Source: Caldicellulosiruptor danielii (GTDB taxonomy: Bacteria; Bacillota; Thermoanaerobacteria; Caldicellulosiruptorales; Caldicellulosiruptoraceae). From it: DNA of 64,000 nt. The translations under genes and the position numbers were made by a program. The stretch is from the NCBI RefSeq assembly GCF_034343125.1, contig NZ_CP139957.1, positions 581,001 to 645,000 of the forward strand. The letters are read 5' to 3'. Of this stretch, positions 1 to 9,604 are shown piece by piece (the stretch's first letter is position 1; every line of letters begins with the position of its first letter). A model generated the notes under the pieces. The model searched no databases. It saw only the letters and a list, made by a program, of their open reading frames with translations, and was not told the DNA's origin.

Positions 1-374
1 CCTCCATTTCCAAGGCCCGGCTCTCTTTCTGCCTCTTCAATATCTTCAAGTGAAAGTCCAAGTTCGCTCAATGCTTCTTTGCAAACATCGCGAATCCCTA
101 AGTTGATTAGATTGTTGACAAGGAGTTTGCCAAGTAAAAACTCAATTGAAAAGTAGTAAACTTGCTTAACATCGTTTTGTTTGTAGTATTTGTTTGTTTT
201 TAGCCACCTTTCAAAAGAATATTCCTTTATAATCTCTCCAAGTGCAAGGTACTGCTGGTATGTTGTTGCTTCTTTTGGATCTATGGCAAAAAGAGAAATT
301 ATCTTTCGCTGAAAATCATTCTTTATTTTCTCTTTGAGCTCATCTTTGCTGAGTCCTGCAATTCCACCAATCAT
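1..374 (-). CDS. glgP: Glycogen phosphorylase, N-terminal part (cut by window edge)
   Basis: Family GT35 phosphorylases release glucose-1-phosphate from glycogen or maltodextrin. Only the first 124 codons are present and the frame runs off the left edge. The segment YFSIEFLLGK (residues about 74-83) followed by NNLINLGI matches the family's N-terminal block, and the last visible residues, ESGLGNGG, begin the conserved LGNGGLGRLA region. ATG at 374 is preceded by AGGAGG at 385-390; TTG at 377 is an alternative start. It lies about 30 nt after glgA and is the last visible gene of the glycogen operon, so synthesis and breakdown are probably co-transcribed. Confidence 0.88.
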   Translation of the reverse strand, partial: MIGGIAGLSKDELKEKIKNDFQRKIISLFAIDPKEATTYQQYLALGEIIKEYSFERWLKTNKYYKQNDVKQVYYFSIEFLLGKLLVNNLINLGIRDVCKEALSELGLSLEDIEEAEREPGLGNG

Positions 375-403
375 CAAAATTTTTCCTCCTGTTTTATTAA
401 GAT

Positions 404-1837
404 TTATTTTAACAGCTGTTCATACACTCTATTGTACTCAACTGCTGAAGCATTCCATGAATTGTCTCTTGTCATTGCTTGATAGACAATAGACCTCCAC
501 TGTGCTTTATCTGAGTAAATAGACAGTGCATACTTTATAATAGCAAAAAGCTCTGCAGGGTCATAATTTGCAAACGAAAATCCCCAGCCTTCCCCTGTGA
601 ACTGATTGTATGGTTTTACAGTGTCCTTAAGTCCTCCTGTTTCGCGCACGATAGGAACACTACCATAACGCATTGCAATCAGCTGAGAAATTCCACACGG
701 CTCTACTAAGGACGGCATCAGAAACATATCAGAGCCAGCATAGATCATTCGTGCAAGTTCTTCGCTGTAGCATATGTGGGCCGACACTTTTGATGGAAAT
801 GCGCTGGCATAGTACTTGAACATCTGCTCATATTCATATTCTCCTGCTCCTAAAATAATAAGCTGAATTGGCAAGCTCAAGAGCTTGTTAATTATTCTTT
901 GAATAAGTTCTATTCCCTTTTCCTTTGTGAGTCGCGAAACCATTCCAATCACAGCAATCTCGTCTGAAACGGGCAAGTTTAACATCTGCTGAAGTCTAAA
1001 CTTGTTTTCCTTTTTACGGCTCTCAAACGTATTTGCATCATAATTTACAAAGATAAATTTGTCTGTTGCTGGGTTGTAAACTTCATAGTCAATTCCATTA
1101 ACAATGCCTATTAATTTATCTCCAATCCCAGACAAAAGTCCATGTAGTCCTTCACCATGTGAAAGTGTTCTAATTTCATTGGAATACGTTTTACTAACTG
1201 TTACAACTTTGTCTGCAAAGATAATACCGCCTTTTAAAAATGAGATTGCATCATAGAACTTGAGCTTGTTTTCGTCAAAGTATTCATCGGGCAAAGAAAG
1301 AAGGTCATACATGACCTCTCTTGGGAAAATTCCTTGATATCTTAGATTGTGTATTGTGAGCACCGTTTTTATTTTCTGGTGCTTTGGAGAATGACCATAA
1401 TGAGCTTTCAGTAAGACCGGAATTATACTTGTGTGCCAGTCATTTACATGGATTATATCCACATCGAAGTCAAGATGATAAATAGCCTCACAAACTGCTC
1501 TTGAGAAGAAAGAAAATCTTTCACCATCGTCGTAGTACCCATAATAGCCAGGTCTTTTAAAGTAGTATTCATTGTCAATAAAGTAAAAAGGAATACCATC
1601 AAAATTGAGATACTCAATTCCACAGTATTGGTTTCTCCAACCAACAGGAACCGTAAAGTGACAAAGATGTTTCATCTTTGTTGTATAATCAGAGGGAATA
1701 TCACCATACTTTGGCATAATTACTCTTACATCAACACCAAGCTTTCTGAGGGCTTTTGGAAGAGAGTATGCAACGTCTGCAAGACCACCCGATTTTGCAA
1801 ATGGGAATGCTTCTGATACAGCAAAGAGTATATTCAT
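404..1837 (-). CDS. glgA: Glycogen synthase (ADP-glucose type, GT5)
   Basis: Transfers glucose from ADP-glucose to the growing alpha-1,4-glucan. The 477-aa length is normal for bacterial GT5 enzymes. The N terminus carries the KSGGLADVAYSLPKAL motif (residues 16-31), the KxGGL nucleotide-sugar loop. The C-terminal half has the GT-B signature around MPSLVEPCGISQLIAMRYG and then RETGGLKDTV. ATG 1837 is preceded by AGAGGTGA and overlaps the glgD stop by 4 nt (ATGA), implying translational coupling. Its neighbours are the two ADP-glucose pyrophosphorylase genes, which supply its substrate. Confidence 0.96.
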   Translation of the reverse strand: MNILFAVSEAFPFAKSGGLADVAYSLPKALRKLGVDVRVIMPKYGDIPSDYTTKMKHLCHFTVPVGWRNQYCGIEYLNFDGIPFYFIDNEYYFKRPGYYGYYDDGERFSFFSRAVCEAIYHLDFDVDIIHVNDWHTSIIPVLLKAHYGHSPKHQKIKTVLTIHNLRYQGIFPREVMYDLLSLPDEYFDENKLKFYDAISFLKGGIIFADKVVTVSKTYSNEIRTLSHGEGLHGLLSGIGDKLIGIVNGIDYEVYNPATDKFIFVNYDANTFESRKKENKFRLQQMLNLPVSDEIAVIGMVSRLTKEKGIELIQRIINKLLSLPIQLIILGAGEYEYEQMFKYYASAFPSKVSAHICYSEELARMIYAGSDMFLMPSLVEPCGISQLIAMRYGSVPIVRETGGLKDTVKPYNQFTGEGWGFSFANYDPAELFAIIKYALSIYSDKAQWRSIVYQAMTRDNSWNASAVEYNRVYEQLLK

Positions 1838-2976
1838 ACTCTTTTCACCTCTTTTAGAACACTTAAATCAACCTCACTATGTTTTTCTATTACGAGAGGA
1901 TTTTTGTTATGTCCGATTAAGGTTACATTTGAATCAATTACAACGTTTTTATCAAGAATTACGTTTTTCAAAACCGCTCCACTTTTGATAATACACTTTG
2001 AAAATATTATACTGTTTTCTACCACTGCATCTTTTTCAATTACAACCCCACGCGAAATTATGCTGTTTTTTACCTTTCCTTTAATTAAACAGCCATTTGA
2101 AATGAAAGAGTTTTCAACATCGCATGTAGAAAAGTATCGAGTTGGTGGTGAGTCGTTGGATTTTGTGTAAATTGGCCTTTCTTTTGAAAAAAGTTCCTGC
2201 TGAATATCAACATTTAGCATATCCATTGACACCTTGAAATATGATGATATTGAATTTATACACCCAACATATCCTTTGAACTCATAAGCATTTACATTCA
2301 TATTTTGGACGTTTTTGTACACAAAATCCCTAAACGAACCACAATTGCCGTTTTCCAAACAGCTCAAAATACATTCGATTAAAAATTCTTTGCTAAGCAA
2401 GAACATGTCCAAGGAAATATTAACAAGTGTGCGCCTTCCAATGTTCTTTCCAACTCCTATGACCTTTGAGTCTTGGTCTAAAATCAGGGTTGGGGCATCT
2501 ATGAAAAGGTCATCTTCATTGCTTACCTTTTTGTAAACAACTGTAATATCGGCATTTGACTCTTCATGGTATTTTGCAACTTCTTCAAAATCAATATTGC
2601 AAATCATATGTGATAAAGTAAATATCACCATTTCTTTTTTGCTACGAAGTAAGAACTCCATATTACTCTTCAAAAGCTTTATATCACTTATTGAAGGTGG
2701 CTCATGGGAATAGTTAAAAATGTAAAGACCATCTACTTTTCTATTTAAGTCCCATGGCTTGCCTGTTCCCACATGGTCAATGAGTGAACGCGACTTTGTT
2801 GGTACCAAAATTCCAACATTTGTAACACCTGCATTAACAAGGTTTGAGAGTGCAAAATCAATCACTCTATATCTTCCAAAGATAGGAATTGATCCTAAAG
2901 GTCTTGTTGCAGTTAAACTTTTTAATTTACTATCGTTTTCTGTAAGGCTCACAATACCTAAGTAATTTGTAAGCAT
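1834..2976 (-). CDS. glgD: ADP-glucose pyrophosphorylase regulatory subunit GlgD
   Basis: Partner of GlgC in the GlgCD enzyme found in Bacillus-type Firmicutes. The nucleotidyltransferase fold is recognisable (FGRYRVIDFALSNLVNAG), but the glycine-rich signature GGxGxRLxxLT of catalytic subunits is replaced by LTENDSKLKSLTATRPLGS. The subunit is therefore probably non-catalytic, as expected for GlgD. The C terminus has left-handed beta-helix hexapeptide repeats (SIISRGVVIEKDAVVENSII). I chose ATG 2976 (380 aa) because GGGGGAG lies just upstream; a longer TTG start at 2991 would run through that ribosome-binding site. Third gene of the glycogen operon. Confidence 0.93.
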   Translation of the reverse strand: MLTNYLGIVSLTENDSKLKSLTATRPLGSIPIFGRYRVIDFALSNLVNAGVTNVGILVPTKSRSLIDHVGTGKPWDLNRKVDGLYIFNYSHEPPSISDIKLLKSNMEFLLRSKKEMVIFTLSHMICNIDFEEVAKYHEESNADITVVYKKVSNEDDLFIDAPTLILDQDSKVIGVGKNIGRRTLVNISLDMFLLSKEFLIECILSCLENGNCGSFRDFVYKNVQNMNVNAYEFKGYVGCINSISSYFKVSMDMLNVDIQQELFSKERPIYTKSNDSPPTRYFSTCDVENSFISNGCLIKGKVKNSIISRGVVIEKDAVVENSIIFSKCIIKSGAVLKNVILDKNVVIDSNVTLIGHNKNPLVIEKHSEVDLSVLKEVKRV

Positions 2977-2995
2977 TTTAATCTCCCCCAAAATT

Positions 2996-4171
2996 TTATT
3001 CTAAAATTAGATTTGAGCTTTGTTTTTTATTCTCAGGAACAACAGCAATTTTACCTGGCTTTCCTCTCACAATACATCCTTTTGAGACCTTTGCTCCAGT
3101 GCATATAATTGCATTTTCAACAACTGCACCCTCTTCAATGTGGCTATTACTGAGAATTACAGAGTTTATGACCTTTGCATTTTTACCGACGTAGACATTA
3201 TAAGACAGAACCGAATGGTAAACCTCACCCCAGATGCTACACCCCTCAACTATCATAGATTTTTTCATATTTGCACCTGGGGCTATGTACTGAGGAGGGT
3301 AGGCAATCGATGAAGTATACACTTTAAACTCATCATTATAAAGATCTAAGCTACAGCTGGGAGTATCTATAGGACAACTTTCATTCAAAAGGTCCATATT
3401 TGCCTCCCAGTATGACTCAACCGTTCCGACGTCTTTCCAGTATCCCCTGAAAGGATAAGCAAACAGTCTTTCACCGCCTTTTAACATCTTGGGGATAATA
3501 TTTTTGCCAAAGTCATGGTCAGAATTTTCGTCTTTTGCATCTTCTTTTAAATATTTTTTAAGTTTTTCCCAATTAAAAATATAAATTCCCATGGATGCGA
3601 GGTTATTCTTCGGATGTTTTGGCTTTTCTTCAAATTCGTATATTCTGTTATCCTCATTTGTGTTCATGATACCAAACCTTGAGGCTTCTTGTATTGGCAC
3701 CTCAATACATGCAATTGTCACATCAGCCTTTTTCTCTTTGTGGAATTTAAGCATCTCTTGATAGTCCATGGTATAGATATGGTCGCCTGACAGTACTAAA
3801 AGATACTCTGGCGAGAAGAGTTCAACAAAGTTCATATTTTGATAGATAGCATCTGCAGTTCCTTTGTACCAGTTTCCCCCACTGTCGTTTGTGTGAGGTG
3901 GCAGGATGTAAACACCGCCTTTTGTGCGGTCCAAATCCCATGCTGTCCCAATTCCAATATGACAGTGTAAAGTAAATGGCTGATACTGTGTCAAAACACC
4001 GACAACGTCAATTGATGAGTTTGTACAGTTGCTGAGAGTGAAGTCTATTATCCTATACTTACCCCCGAATTCCACCGCTGGCTTTGCGTTTGCTTTAGTA
4101 AGTTCTTTTAACCTGCTTCCTTGACCACCTGCCAAAATCATTGCTATGATTTCACGTTTAAGGCCGTTCAT
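2996..4171 (-). CDS. glgC: Glucose-1-phosphate adenylyltransferase (catalytic subunit)
   Basis: Makes ADP-glucose from ATP and glucose-1-phosphate, the committed step of glycogen synthesis. The N terminus has the complete nucleotide-binding signature [16 protein letters not shown], then [19 protein letters not shown] and the sugar-phosphate region [21 protein letters not shown]-terminal hexapeptide repeats form the usual beta-helix. ATG 4171 (391 aa) is chosen because AGAGGTGA sits about 9 nt upstream; ATG 4180 and GTG 4183 overlap that site. glgD starts 20 nt after its stop. Confidence 0.96.
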   Translation of the reverse strand: MNGLKREIIAMILAGGQGSRLKELTKANAKPAVEFGGKYRIIDFTLSNCTNSSIDVVGVLTQYQPFTLHCHIGIGTAWDLDRTKGGVYILPPHTNDSGGNWYKGTADAIYQNMNFVELFSPEYLLVLSGDHIYTMDYQEMLKFHKEKKADVTIACIEVPIQEASRFGIMNTNEDNRIYEFEEKPKHPKNNLASMGIYIFNWEKLKKYLKEDAKDENSDHDFGKNIIPKMLKGGERLFAYPFRGYWKDVGTVESYWEANMDLLNESCPIDTPSCSLDLYNDEFKVYTSSIAYPPQYIAPGANMKKSMIVEGCSIWGEVYHSVLSYNVYVGKNAKVINSVILSNSHIEEGAVVENAIICTGAKVSKGCIVRGKPGKIAVVPENKKQSSNLILE

Positions 4172-4200
4172 CTTGCACATCACCTCTTTTTGATTTATAA

Positions 4201-6138
4201 TTATTCATCTGTAGCTTTTTCTTTTGTATCTTCAAAAAGCTCAATTGGTTTGAAGATTAGACAGGAAAGAGCTGGAAGTCTAAATTCAATGCACTGATGG
4301 TATCCGTGCCAAACTTCATCAATAGTTTTTAATTTTTCTGTGTTTACTATATTATTACCACCAAATTCAGCTTTATCACTGTTAAATACTTCCAAGTATA
4401 TACCTTTTCGAGGAACTCCAATTTTATAGCTTTCGTAAGATGTAAGCCCAAAGTTGCATATTATAACCAAAAAGTCATTTGGGTCTCTGGAGAATCTGAT
4501 ATATGAAATGACACTTTGCTGCCAGTTATGAACATCTATCCATCTAAAACCATCCATGATATGGTCTTGCTCCCATAGAGCTTTGTTTTCCAAATAGAAC
4601 TTGTTCAGGGTTTTTACGTAATGCTGAAGCATCCGATGCATAGGATAATCCAAGAGCAGCCAGTCAAGAGATGCATAAAATCTCCATTCAATGAACTGAC
4701 CAAACTCACCGCCCATAAAAAGTAGCTTTTTGCCCGGATGTGTGTACATATAGCCATAAAGAAGTCTTAAGTTTGCAAACTTTTGATTGTAGTCACCCGG
4801 CATCTTATCAAGCAGCGATTTTTTCCCATGCACAACCTCATCATGCGAAAATGGCAGGATGAAGTTTTCTGAGAATGCATACATGATGGAAAATGTCAAG
4901 AGGTTGTGATGATGTTTTCTTTCATCTGGGTGAAATTTCATGTATTTTAGCGTGTCGTTCATCCATCCCATATTCCATTTATAGTTAAATCCCAAGCCAC
5001 CATCATAAGTGGGGTATGTAACAAGTGGAAAGGCTGTAGACTCTTCTGCAATCATTAAAACATTTGGATGTTTTGAAAAGATTGCTTTGTTTAGTTTTTT
5101 AATAAACTCAATTCCTTCTATATTCTCATGCCCGCCATACCTGTTTTTTTGATTGTTGTTCATATAGATTATATGAGATACAGCATCAACTCTTATTCCG
5201 TCAATGTGGTACACATCGAACCAAAACATTGCACTTGAGATTAAAAAACTTTGTACCTGCGGCTTTGAAAAGTCAAATGTAGCTGTACCCCACGTATAGT
5301 TTTCTCTCAAAAGCTCATCTTCATATTCATACAAGAATGTCCCGTCAAACCTGTAAAGCCCATGTTCATCTTTGCAAAAGTGAGCAGGTACCCAATCAAT
5401 AATAACACCAATTCCATTTTGGTGCATAATGTCAACAAAATACATAAAATCTTCAGGGTAGCCGTAGCGCGAGGTCACAGAAAAGTATCCTGTTGGCTGG
5501 TATCCCCAAGACATGTCCAATGGATGCTCCAAAACTGGCAAAAGCTCAATGTGTGTATAGTTCATTTCTTTAAGATAATCAACAAGCATATGGGCAAGTT
5601 CACGGTAATTATAAAATTCACCAGCTTTTTCTACAGTACCATCCTTTTTCATTTTCCAAGAAGCAAGATGAACTTCATAAATATTGATAGGTTTGTCATA
5701 AGGAGGGGTAACCTTTCTTTTCTCCATCCACTCTTGGTCGTGCCACTCATAGTCTGGGATGTTTTTGACAATTGATGCAGTGTTAGGTCTGACTTCTGAG
5801 TAGATTGCATAAGGGTCTGCTTTTAAAACTCTTTTTCCGTCAGCGCCAATAATCTCGTATTTGTAAAGCTCACCTTCCAAAAGCCCTTCAACAAACAGCC
5901 ACCAAAACCCGCTACCATGTACTCTCATCATTTTGTGATTTTCGCCACACCAATTATTAAAGTCACCTACAACAGATACACTTTTTGCATTTGGTGCCCA
6001 AACACAGAAAACAGTGCCAACTTTGCCTCTGTAATTTACAACCCTGCTTCCTAAGAATTTATAGCTTTCAAAATGCTCGCCTGATTCAAATCTTTTAATA
6101 TCAGACAAATATATTGTTGATTTTACCTTTTTTATCAT
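4201..6138 (-). CDS. glgB: 1,4-alpha-glucan branching enzyme (GH13)
   Basis: Creates alpha-1,6 branches in glycogen. The order is an N-terminal CBM48-like domain ([21 protein letters not shown]), a GH13 barrel and a C-terminal all-beta domain. The barrel contains [15 protein letters not shown] (nucleophile Asp), [10 protein letters not shown] (acid/base Glu) and [14 protein letters not shown] (third carboxylate), so all three catalytic acids are present. ATG 6138 (645 aa, normal length) follows GGGGAGG by 10 nt; TTG 6141 is also possible. First gene of the glycogen operon, with a good promoter about 70 nt upstream. Confidence 0.95.
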   Translation of the reverse strand: MIKKVKSTIYLSDIKRFESGEHFESYKFLGSRVVNYRGKVGTVFCVWAPNAKSVSVVGDFNNWCGENHKMMRVHGSGFWWLFVEGLLEGELYKYEIIGADGKRVLKADPYAIYSEVRPNTASIVKNIPDYEWHDQEWMEKRKVTPPYDKPINIYEVHLASWKMKKDGTVEKAGEFYNYRELAHMLVDYLKEMNYTHIELLPVLEHPLDMSWGYQPTGYFSVTSRYGYPEDFMYFVDIMHQNGIGVIIDWVPAHFCKDEHGLYRFDGTFLYEYEDELLRENYTWGTATFDFSKPQVQSFLISSAMFWFDVYHIDGIRVDAVSHIIYMNNNQKNRYGGHENIEGIEFIKKLNKAIFSKHPNVLMIAEESTAFPLVTYPTYDGGLGFNYKWNMGWMNDTLKYMKFHPDERKHHHNLLTFSIMYAFSENFILPFSHDEVVHGKKSLLDKMPGDYNQKFANLRLLYGYMYTHPGKKLLFMGGEFGQFIEWRFYASLDWLLLDYPMHRMLQHYVKTLNKFYLENKALWEQDHIMDGFRWIDVHNWQQSVISYIRFSRDPNDFLVIICNFGLTSYESYKIGVPRKGIYLEVFNSDKAEFGGNNIVNTEKLKTIDEVWHGYHQCIEFRLPALSCLIFKPIELFEDTKEKATDE

Positions 6139-6207
6139 CAATTTTTTACCTCCCCTAATAGGAATTTGAATGGTAGAATTAAAATGCACAAAACAAAGAA
6201 GTAATTA

Positions 6208-6235
6208 ATTATAAATTAGAATAGTAAAGTTGCAA
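6208..6235 (-). promoter_or_regulatory. Candidate sigma-A promoter of the glycogen operon
   Basis: Read on the minus strand: TTGCAA (6235-6230), a 16-nt spacer, then a perfect TATAAT (6213-6208). The start point would be near 6200, giving a leader of about 60 nt before glgB. Further TATAAT matches on the same strand at 6253-6258 and 6282-6287 are possible alternatives. Confidence 0.55.
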
Positions 6236-6345
6236 GAAAGTTTTTGGGTTTGATTATATAAAACATACAAAACACAATTTGATTATAACATTAATGTAAA
6301 ATTAAAGCAATAGTAAATTTATTTTTTGCATATTTATATACCCAT

Positions 6346-6374
6346 TAATTTTAGAGAAATAAACATGGTATAAT
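6346..6374 (+). promoter_or_regulatory. Candidate extended -10 promoter of radC
   Basis: TG-n-TATAAT with the TATAAT at 6369-6374, about 50 nt before the radC ATG. No good -35 is visible (TAATTT at 6346-6351), consistent with an extended -10 promoter. Confidence 0.5.
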
Positions 6375-6426
6375 TAGTTTAAATCAAACTTTAATTTTTC
6401 TATTAATTTTTGAGAGGGAAAGTGAC

Positions 6427-7119
6427 ATGAGCGAATGTCTTCATATTGGGCATAGAGAAAGGGTAAAGAAAAGATTTATAGAACAGGGCTTGGATGGATT
6501 TGAAGACCATCAGGTTTTAGAGCTTCTTTTGTTTTTCAGCATACCGAGAAAAGATACAAATGAGATAGCACACAGGTTAATTTCTACCTTTGGAAGTATT
6601 TCAAATGTATTTGAAGCTCATCCAAAAGAACTTCAAAAAGTAGAGGGAGTTGGTGAAAACTCTGCAATTTTAATCTCTCTTATATCCCAAATAGCAAGAA
6701 GATACCTTGCCGATAAGGCAAAAAAGGCATTTCAGCTTAAAAATGTAGAAGTAGCAGCAGAGTACATAAAAAGTCTGTTTGTGGGAAGAAAGAATGAGGT
6801 ATTCTATGTGATATGCTTAGATACCCAGTTAAATGTTATTCATTCTGTGCCACTTTTTGAAGGAACAGTAAAAGAAGCTGTTGTATATCCAAGGAAGGTT
6901 GTAGAGTGTGTTATACGCTATAATGCAAGCAGTGTGATTTTAGCTCACAATCACCCAGGCGGTTCTGTAAAGCCTTCCATGGATGATATCAGAACAACTC
7001 AAAAGATTGTAAATGCTCTTTCAACAATTTCGGTGGCGGTTAATGACCATTTTATTGTGGCTGGAGATAAATACTATAGCTTTGCTCAAAATGGGATACT
7101 TCCAGAGCCACAGATTTAA
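6427..7119 (+). CDS. radC: RadC-family JAB-domain protein
   Basis: Member of the RadC/UPF0758 family; its cellular role is unsettled, and the old DNA-repair assignment is doubtful. The N-terminal half has a helix-hairpin-helix region (LQKVEGVGENSAILISLISQI). The C-terminal JAB/MPN domain contains the metal-binding signature AHNHPGGSVKPSMDD (HxHPx-S-x-D), so the metalloprotease-like site looks intact. Length 230 aa is normal. ATG 6427 follows a purine-rich GAGAGGGAAAG site. It is divergent from the glycogen operon and monocistronic, followed by a terminator. Confidence 0.92.
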   Translation: MSECLHIGHRERVKKRFIEQGLDGFEDHQVLELLLFFSIPRKDTNEIAHRLISTFGSISNVFEAHPKELQKVEGVGENSAILISLISQIARRYLADKAKKAFQLKNVEVAAEYIKSLFVGRKNEVFYVICLDTQLNVIHSVPLFEGTVKEAVVYPRKVVECVIRYNASSVILAHNHPGGSVKPSMDDIRTTQKIVNALSTISVAVNDHFIVAGDKYYSFAQNGILPEPQI

Positions 7120-7127
7120 ATAGTAAT

Positions 7128-7171
7128 GGGGCTGCATTAATATATTCTTCACTTTTTAGCAGCCCCTTTTT
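7128..7171 (+). terminator. Rho-independent terminator after radC
   Basis: GGGGCTGC (7128-7135) pairs with GCAGCCCC (7159-7166), followed by five Ts. It also separates the convergent LysM gene, but the T-run favours the plus strand. Confidence 0.85.
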
Positions 7172-7180
7172 AGGACTTTG

Positions 7181-8704
7181 TTATCTAAGCCCAGCGGCAA
7201 TTGAAACAGTCAGCTGATGCTGAGGGTCAATTTGACCATCTTTGTGTCGAAGACCGTTGAATGTATATACATCAAAGTGTCCATTCATGCCATTTACAAT
7301 TGTATCAAGGTTTGGACCGTAGCCATATCCACCGCTTCTGTTTGCTACATTTTGGTTGTAAGGCACACCATCAACTCCTGCATGAGGCATACCAGAAACT
7401 GACACGGCTATTCTTCTTCCTTTTACTTCAAGTATGAACGGACGTCTTTCCCAACTCCAGCTGCCACCAAATATCTCTTTCATAATTTGAGTGTCTTTAA
7501 AGCTCAAGGTTTCAACATCTGCATGGCTTGCACCCATTGTTCTTTTTGCAAAAAAGTACTTTCCTGTCTGAATGTCAATAAACTTACCAACACTGCCGAT
7601 TGGGAATACATAATTGCCTTGTGAAAACCAATCAAGCATTTCAGCACCATTTTCGTTTGAATGTACAGCAACTGTGTGAACTGGCACTTTTAAAGTTTGT
7701 CCTGCATAGATGTATGAATTTTGGTTTAGATTATTTGCCAGCATAAGTTCGTAGTCTGGTATTCCAAATTTTACTGCAATTGACCATATCGTATCTCCAT
7801 TTTGTACCTTGTAGTATGTATGGCTTACATAGTCGCTTGAGGTATCAACAGGTATATAAGAATAAAAATAGCTGCTTGGTTTTGAGACGTCAGAAATATC
7901 TTGTTTTATATCTACTGCCCAGATTAAAACAAAGCCAGTTCCTTTTGCTGATGAAATTTTATAGAAATCTGATTGCTTTCCAATAATATTTACAGCTTGT
8001 CCTTGAGTAAGATAGAATAAATTTTGCGAAGATGAAGAAGGCGCAGCTTTTACGTACGTCCACCACTTTATTGTTCCAGTAATTTGAGCCAAATTGAGGT
8101 TCACTTTTTTTACAATGAGTTTTTGACCCACATAGAGTATGTCACTTGTAAGATTATTGAGACTCTTAATAACTTCAATAGATGTTCCAAACGTTTGTGA
8201 TAATATCCAGAGTGAATCACCGCTTTGGACACTGTAGACTATGTAGTTTCCGTTGGGCTTGAATATCATTCGTTTTCCAGATGTATAATGACGAAATTCA
8301 AGCAAGTTTAAGTGAGTTTTGAAGGTAGAGTAAGGAACACAAATTCTATTTTGTATTATTTGCATCGGTCCTTCCATATAAAAGTTTTTTCCATTGAATG
8401 TCACCACATTGCTATCAAGCTTAAATATAAGTTCATTTTGGTCAACAATAAGCTTTGATTTAAGAAAGTTATAGTCTTTTGGATCAAAAGAAAAACTTCC
8501 GCCCAGTATCCTTGAAAGTTCATAAGGTGATAGGTACTCTACTGAGCTTTTGTTAATAATGGTGATATAAGATAGCTTGCCATTTGAATCAAAAAACAGA
8601 GCCTCTTCTTTTTTAATATCAGAGGCAAGCGAAGGAGAGACTATGAGTAAAGATAAGACTATAGCAGTCGCAACAAACAACCAACACCTTAATAGACTTT
8701 TCAT
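7181..8704 (-). CDS. Secreted LysM cell-wall protein with His-rich C-terminal domain
   Basis: A 507-aa exported protein. Signal peptide at residues 1-28 (hydrophobic core, then PSLAS). Residues about 30-150 resemble a copper-amine-oxidase-type stalk domain. LysM 1 begins at YSVQSGDSLWILSQTFG, followed by an SH3-like stretch and LysM 2 at YYKVQNGDTIWSIAVKFG. The last 155 residues form a separate domain with the blocks SHADVE, MPHAGVDG, NGHFDVYTFNGLRHKDG and DPQHQ; clustered His/Asp residues hint at a metal site. LysM implies peptidoglycan binding. The enzymatic role of the last domain is unknown to me. Monocistronic, convergent with radC. Confidence 0.82.
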   Translation of the reverse strand: MKSLLRCWLFVATAIVLSLLIVSPSLASDIKKEEALFFDSNGKLSYITIINKSSVEYLSPYELSRILGGSFSFDPKDYNFLKSKLIVDQNELIFKLDSNVVTFNGKNFYMEGPMQIIQNRICVPYSTFKTHLNLLEFRHYTSGKRMIFKPNGNYIVYSVQSGDSLWILSQTFGTSIEVIKSLNNLTSDILYVGQKLIVKKVNLNLAQITGTIKWWTYVKAAPSSSSQNLFYLTQGQAVNIIGKQSDFYKISSAKGTGFVLIWAVDIKQDISDVSKPSSYFYSYIPVDTSSDYVSHTYYKVQNGDTIWSIAVKFGIPDYELMLANNLNQNSYIYAGQTLKVPVHTVAVHSNENGAEMLDWFSQGNYVFPIGSVGKFIDIQTGKYFFAKRTMGASHADVETLSFKDTQIMKEIFGGSWSWERRPFILEVKGRRIAVSVSGMPHAGVDGVPYNQNVANRSGGYGYGPNLDTIVNGMNGHFDVYTFNGLRHKDGQIDPQHQLTVSIAAGLR

Positions 8705-8742
8705 AAAAACCCCGCCTCTTTCAAAAGTTTTAATATATTTTC

Positions 8743-8772
8743 ATTATAAAGGCAGCGTTTTACTCAACTCAA
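8743..8772 (-). promoter_or_regulatory. Candidate promoter of the LysM gene
   Basis: Minus strand: TTGAGT (8772-8767), an 18-nt spacer, TATAAT (8748-8743). The start point would be about 30 nt before ATG 8704. Confidence 0.5.
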
Positions 8773-8834
8773 ATGAAATGCTTTCCAAAATGACTGAGTG
8801 TCGTAAATAACTTGTTAGCTGGCTATAAGTTTTG

Positions 8835-8843
8835 TGGTATACT
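8835..8843 (+). promoter_or_regulatory. Candidate extended -10 element of the MNT/HEPN pair
   Basis: TG-n-TATACT lies about 30 nt upstream of the MNT gene. A TTGTTA at 8812-8817 is 20 nt away, too far for an ideal -35. Confidence 0.4.
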
Positions 8844-8875
8844 AATAATTGAAGAAATAATAGGAGATGATTGCA

Positions 8876-9223
8876 ATGCCGGCAATCTCAGTTGTCAATA
8901 GTTCTTTGAAGAATGAGCTGGATAGAATATTGAACATAATTATTGAAAATTTCAACCCTGAAAAGGTGATACTGTTTGGGTCAATGGCAAATGGAAATTT
9001 TAATGAATCGAGCGATATTGACTTGGTGGTGATAATGCCTACTAATCTTAGGTTTATAGAAAGAATATTGCATCTTGCGCAGACTGTAAAACCTGAAGTA
9101 CCTGTAGATTTTTTGGTCTATACTCCAGAAGAGGAAGAAGAATTTATAAAAAATAACCATTTGTTCTACACAGAAGAAATTTTAAAAAAAGGAGTTATAC
9201 TCTATGAAAAAAGGGGAAACTGA
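8876..9223 (+). CDS. Minimal nucleotidyltransferase (MNT), antitoxin-like
   Basis: A 115-aa pol-beta-superfamily nucleotidyltransferase. The signature ILFGSMANGNFNESSDIDLVV (GSxxxG followed by DxD) is complete, and a third acidic residue is likely in VDFLVY. ATG 8876 is preferred because AGGAG at 8862-8866 is 9 nt away; the upstream ATG 8867 abuts the site. The gene overlaps the next one (HEPN) by 20 nt. MNT/HEPN pairs are widespread in thermophiles, and some (MntA/HepT) act as antitoxin and toxin, with MNT AMPylating the HEPN partner. That role is inferred here. Confidence 0.85.
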   Translation: MPAISVVNSSLKNELDRILNIIIENFNPEKVILFGSMANGNFNESSDIDLVVIMPTNLRFIERILHLAQTVKPEVPVDFLVYTPEEEEEFIKNNHLFYTEEILKKGVILYEKRGN

Positions 9224-9581
9224 ATTTAAACAGTGGGCTGTTTATGCAGAAAATGATTTAAAAGCTGCTCAAAAGCTGTTAAACTCAAAACTTTATAATA
9301 TTGTGTGTTTCCATTCTCAACAGGCAATTGAAAAATATTTGAAAGCATTTTTGGTATATAATGGTGTAAACGCACCCCGAACACACAGTATAGTTTATCT
9401 AATTAAAATGTGTGCAAATATTGAAAAAGATTTTGAAAAATTTAAAGAAGAGGCGCGCATAATCGATGTTTTCTACATTCCCTCAAGGTGTCCTAACGCG
9501 CCTCTTGGAAGCCTTCCAGATGGTTTGCCGAACAAAGATGATGCAGAAAGAGCATTTGAAATTGCTCAAAAAATTTGTTAA
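9204..9581 (+). CDS. HEPN-domain protein, partner of MNT
   Basis: A 125-aa all-helical HEPN protein (PF05168-like). Typical blocks are WAVYAENDLKAAQKLL, CFHSQQAIEKYLKAFLV, RTHSIVYLI and the C-terminal YIPSRCPN segment. The canonical R-x4-6-H RNase motif of HepT toxins is not clear (R-T-H is too close), so it may belong to the HEPN branch without demonstrated RNase activity. Start ATG 9204 lies inside the MNT gene after an AAGGAG-like site, indicating translational coupling. No partitioning or mobility genes are nearby. Confidence 0.82.
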   Translation: MKKGETEFKQWAVYAENDLKAAQKLLNSKLYNIVCFHSQQAIEKYLKAFLVYNGVNAPRTHSIVYLIKMCANIEKDFEKFKEEARIIDVFYIPSRCPNAPLGSLPDGLPNKDDAERAFEIAQKIC

Positions 9582-9604
9582 TTTGTAAAAAATCTATTGC
9601 CAAA

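Noticed and set aside
5362-5775. 137-codon plus-strand open frame within glgB
   Set aside because: Fully antisense to a well-supported GH13 enzyme with all catalytic residues; no ribosome-binding site or recognisable domain.
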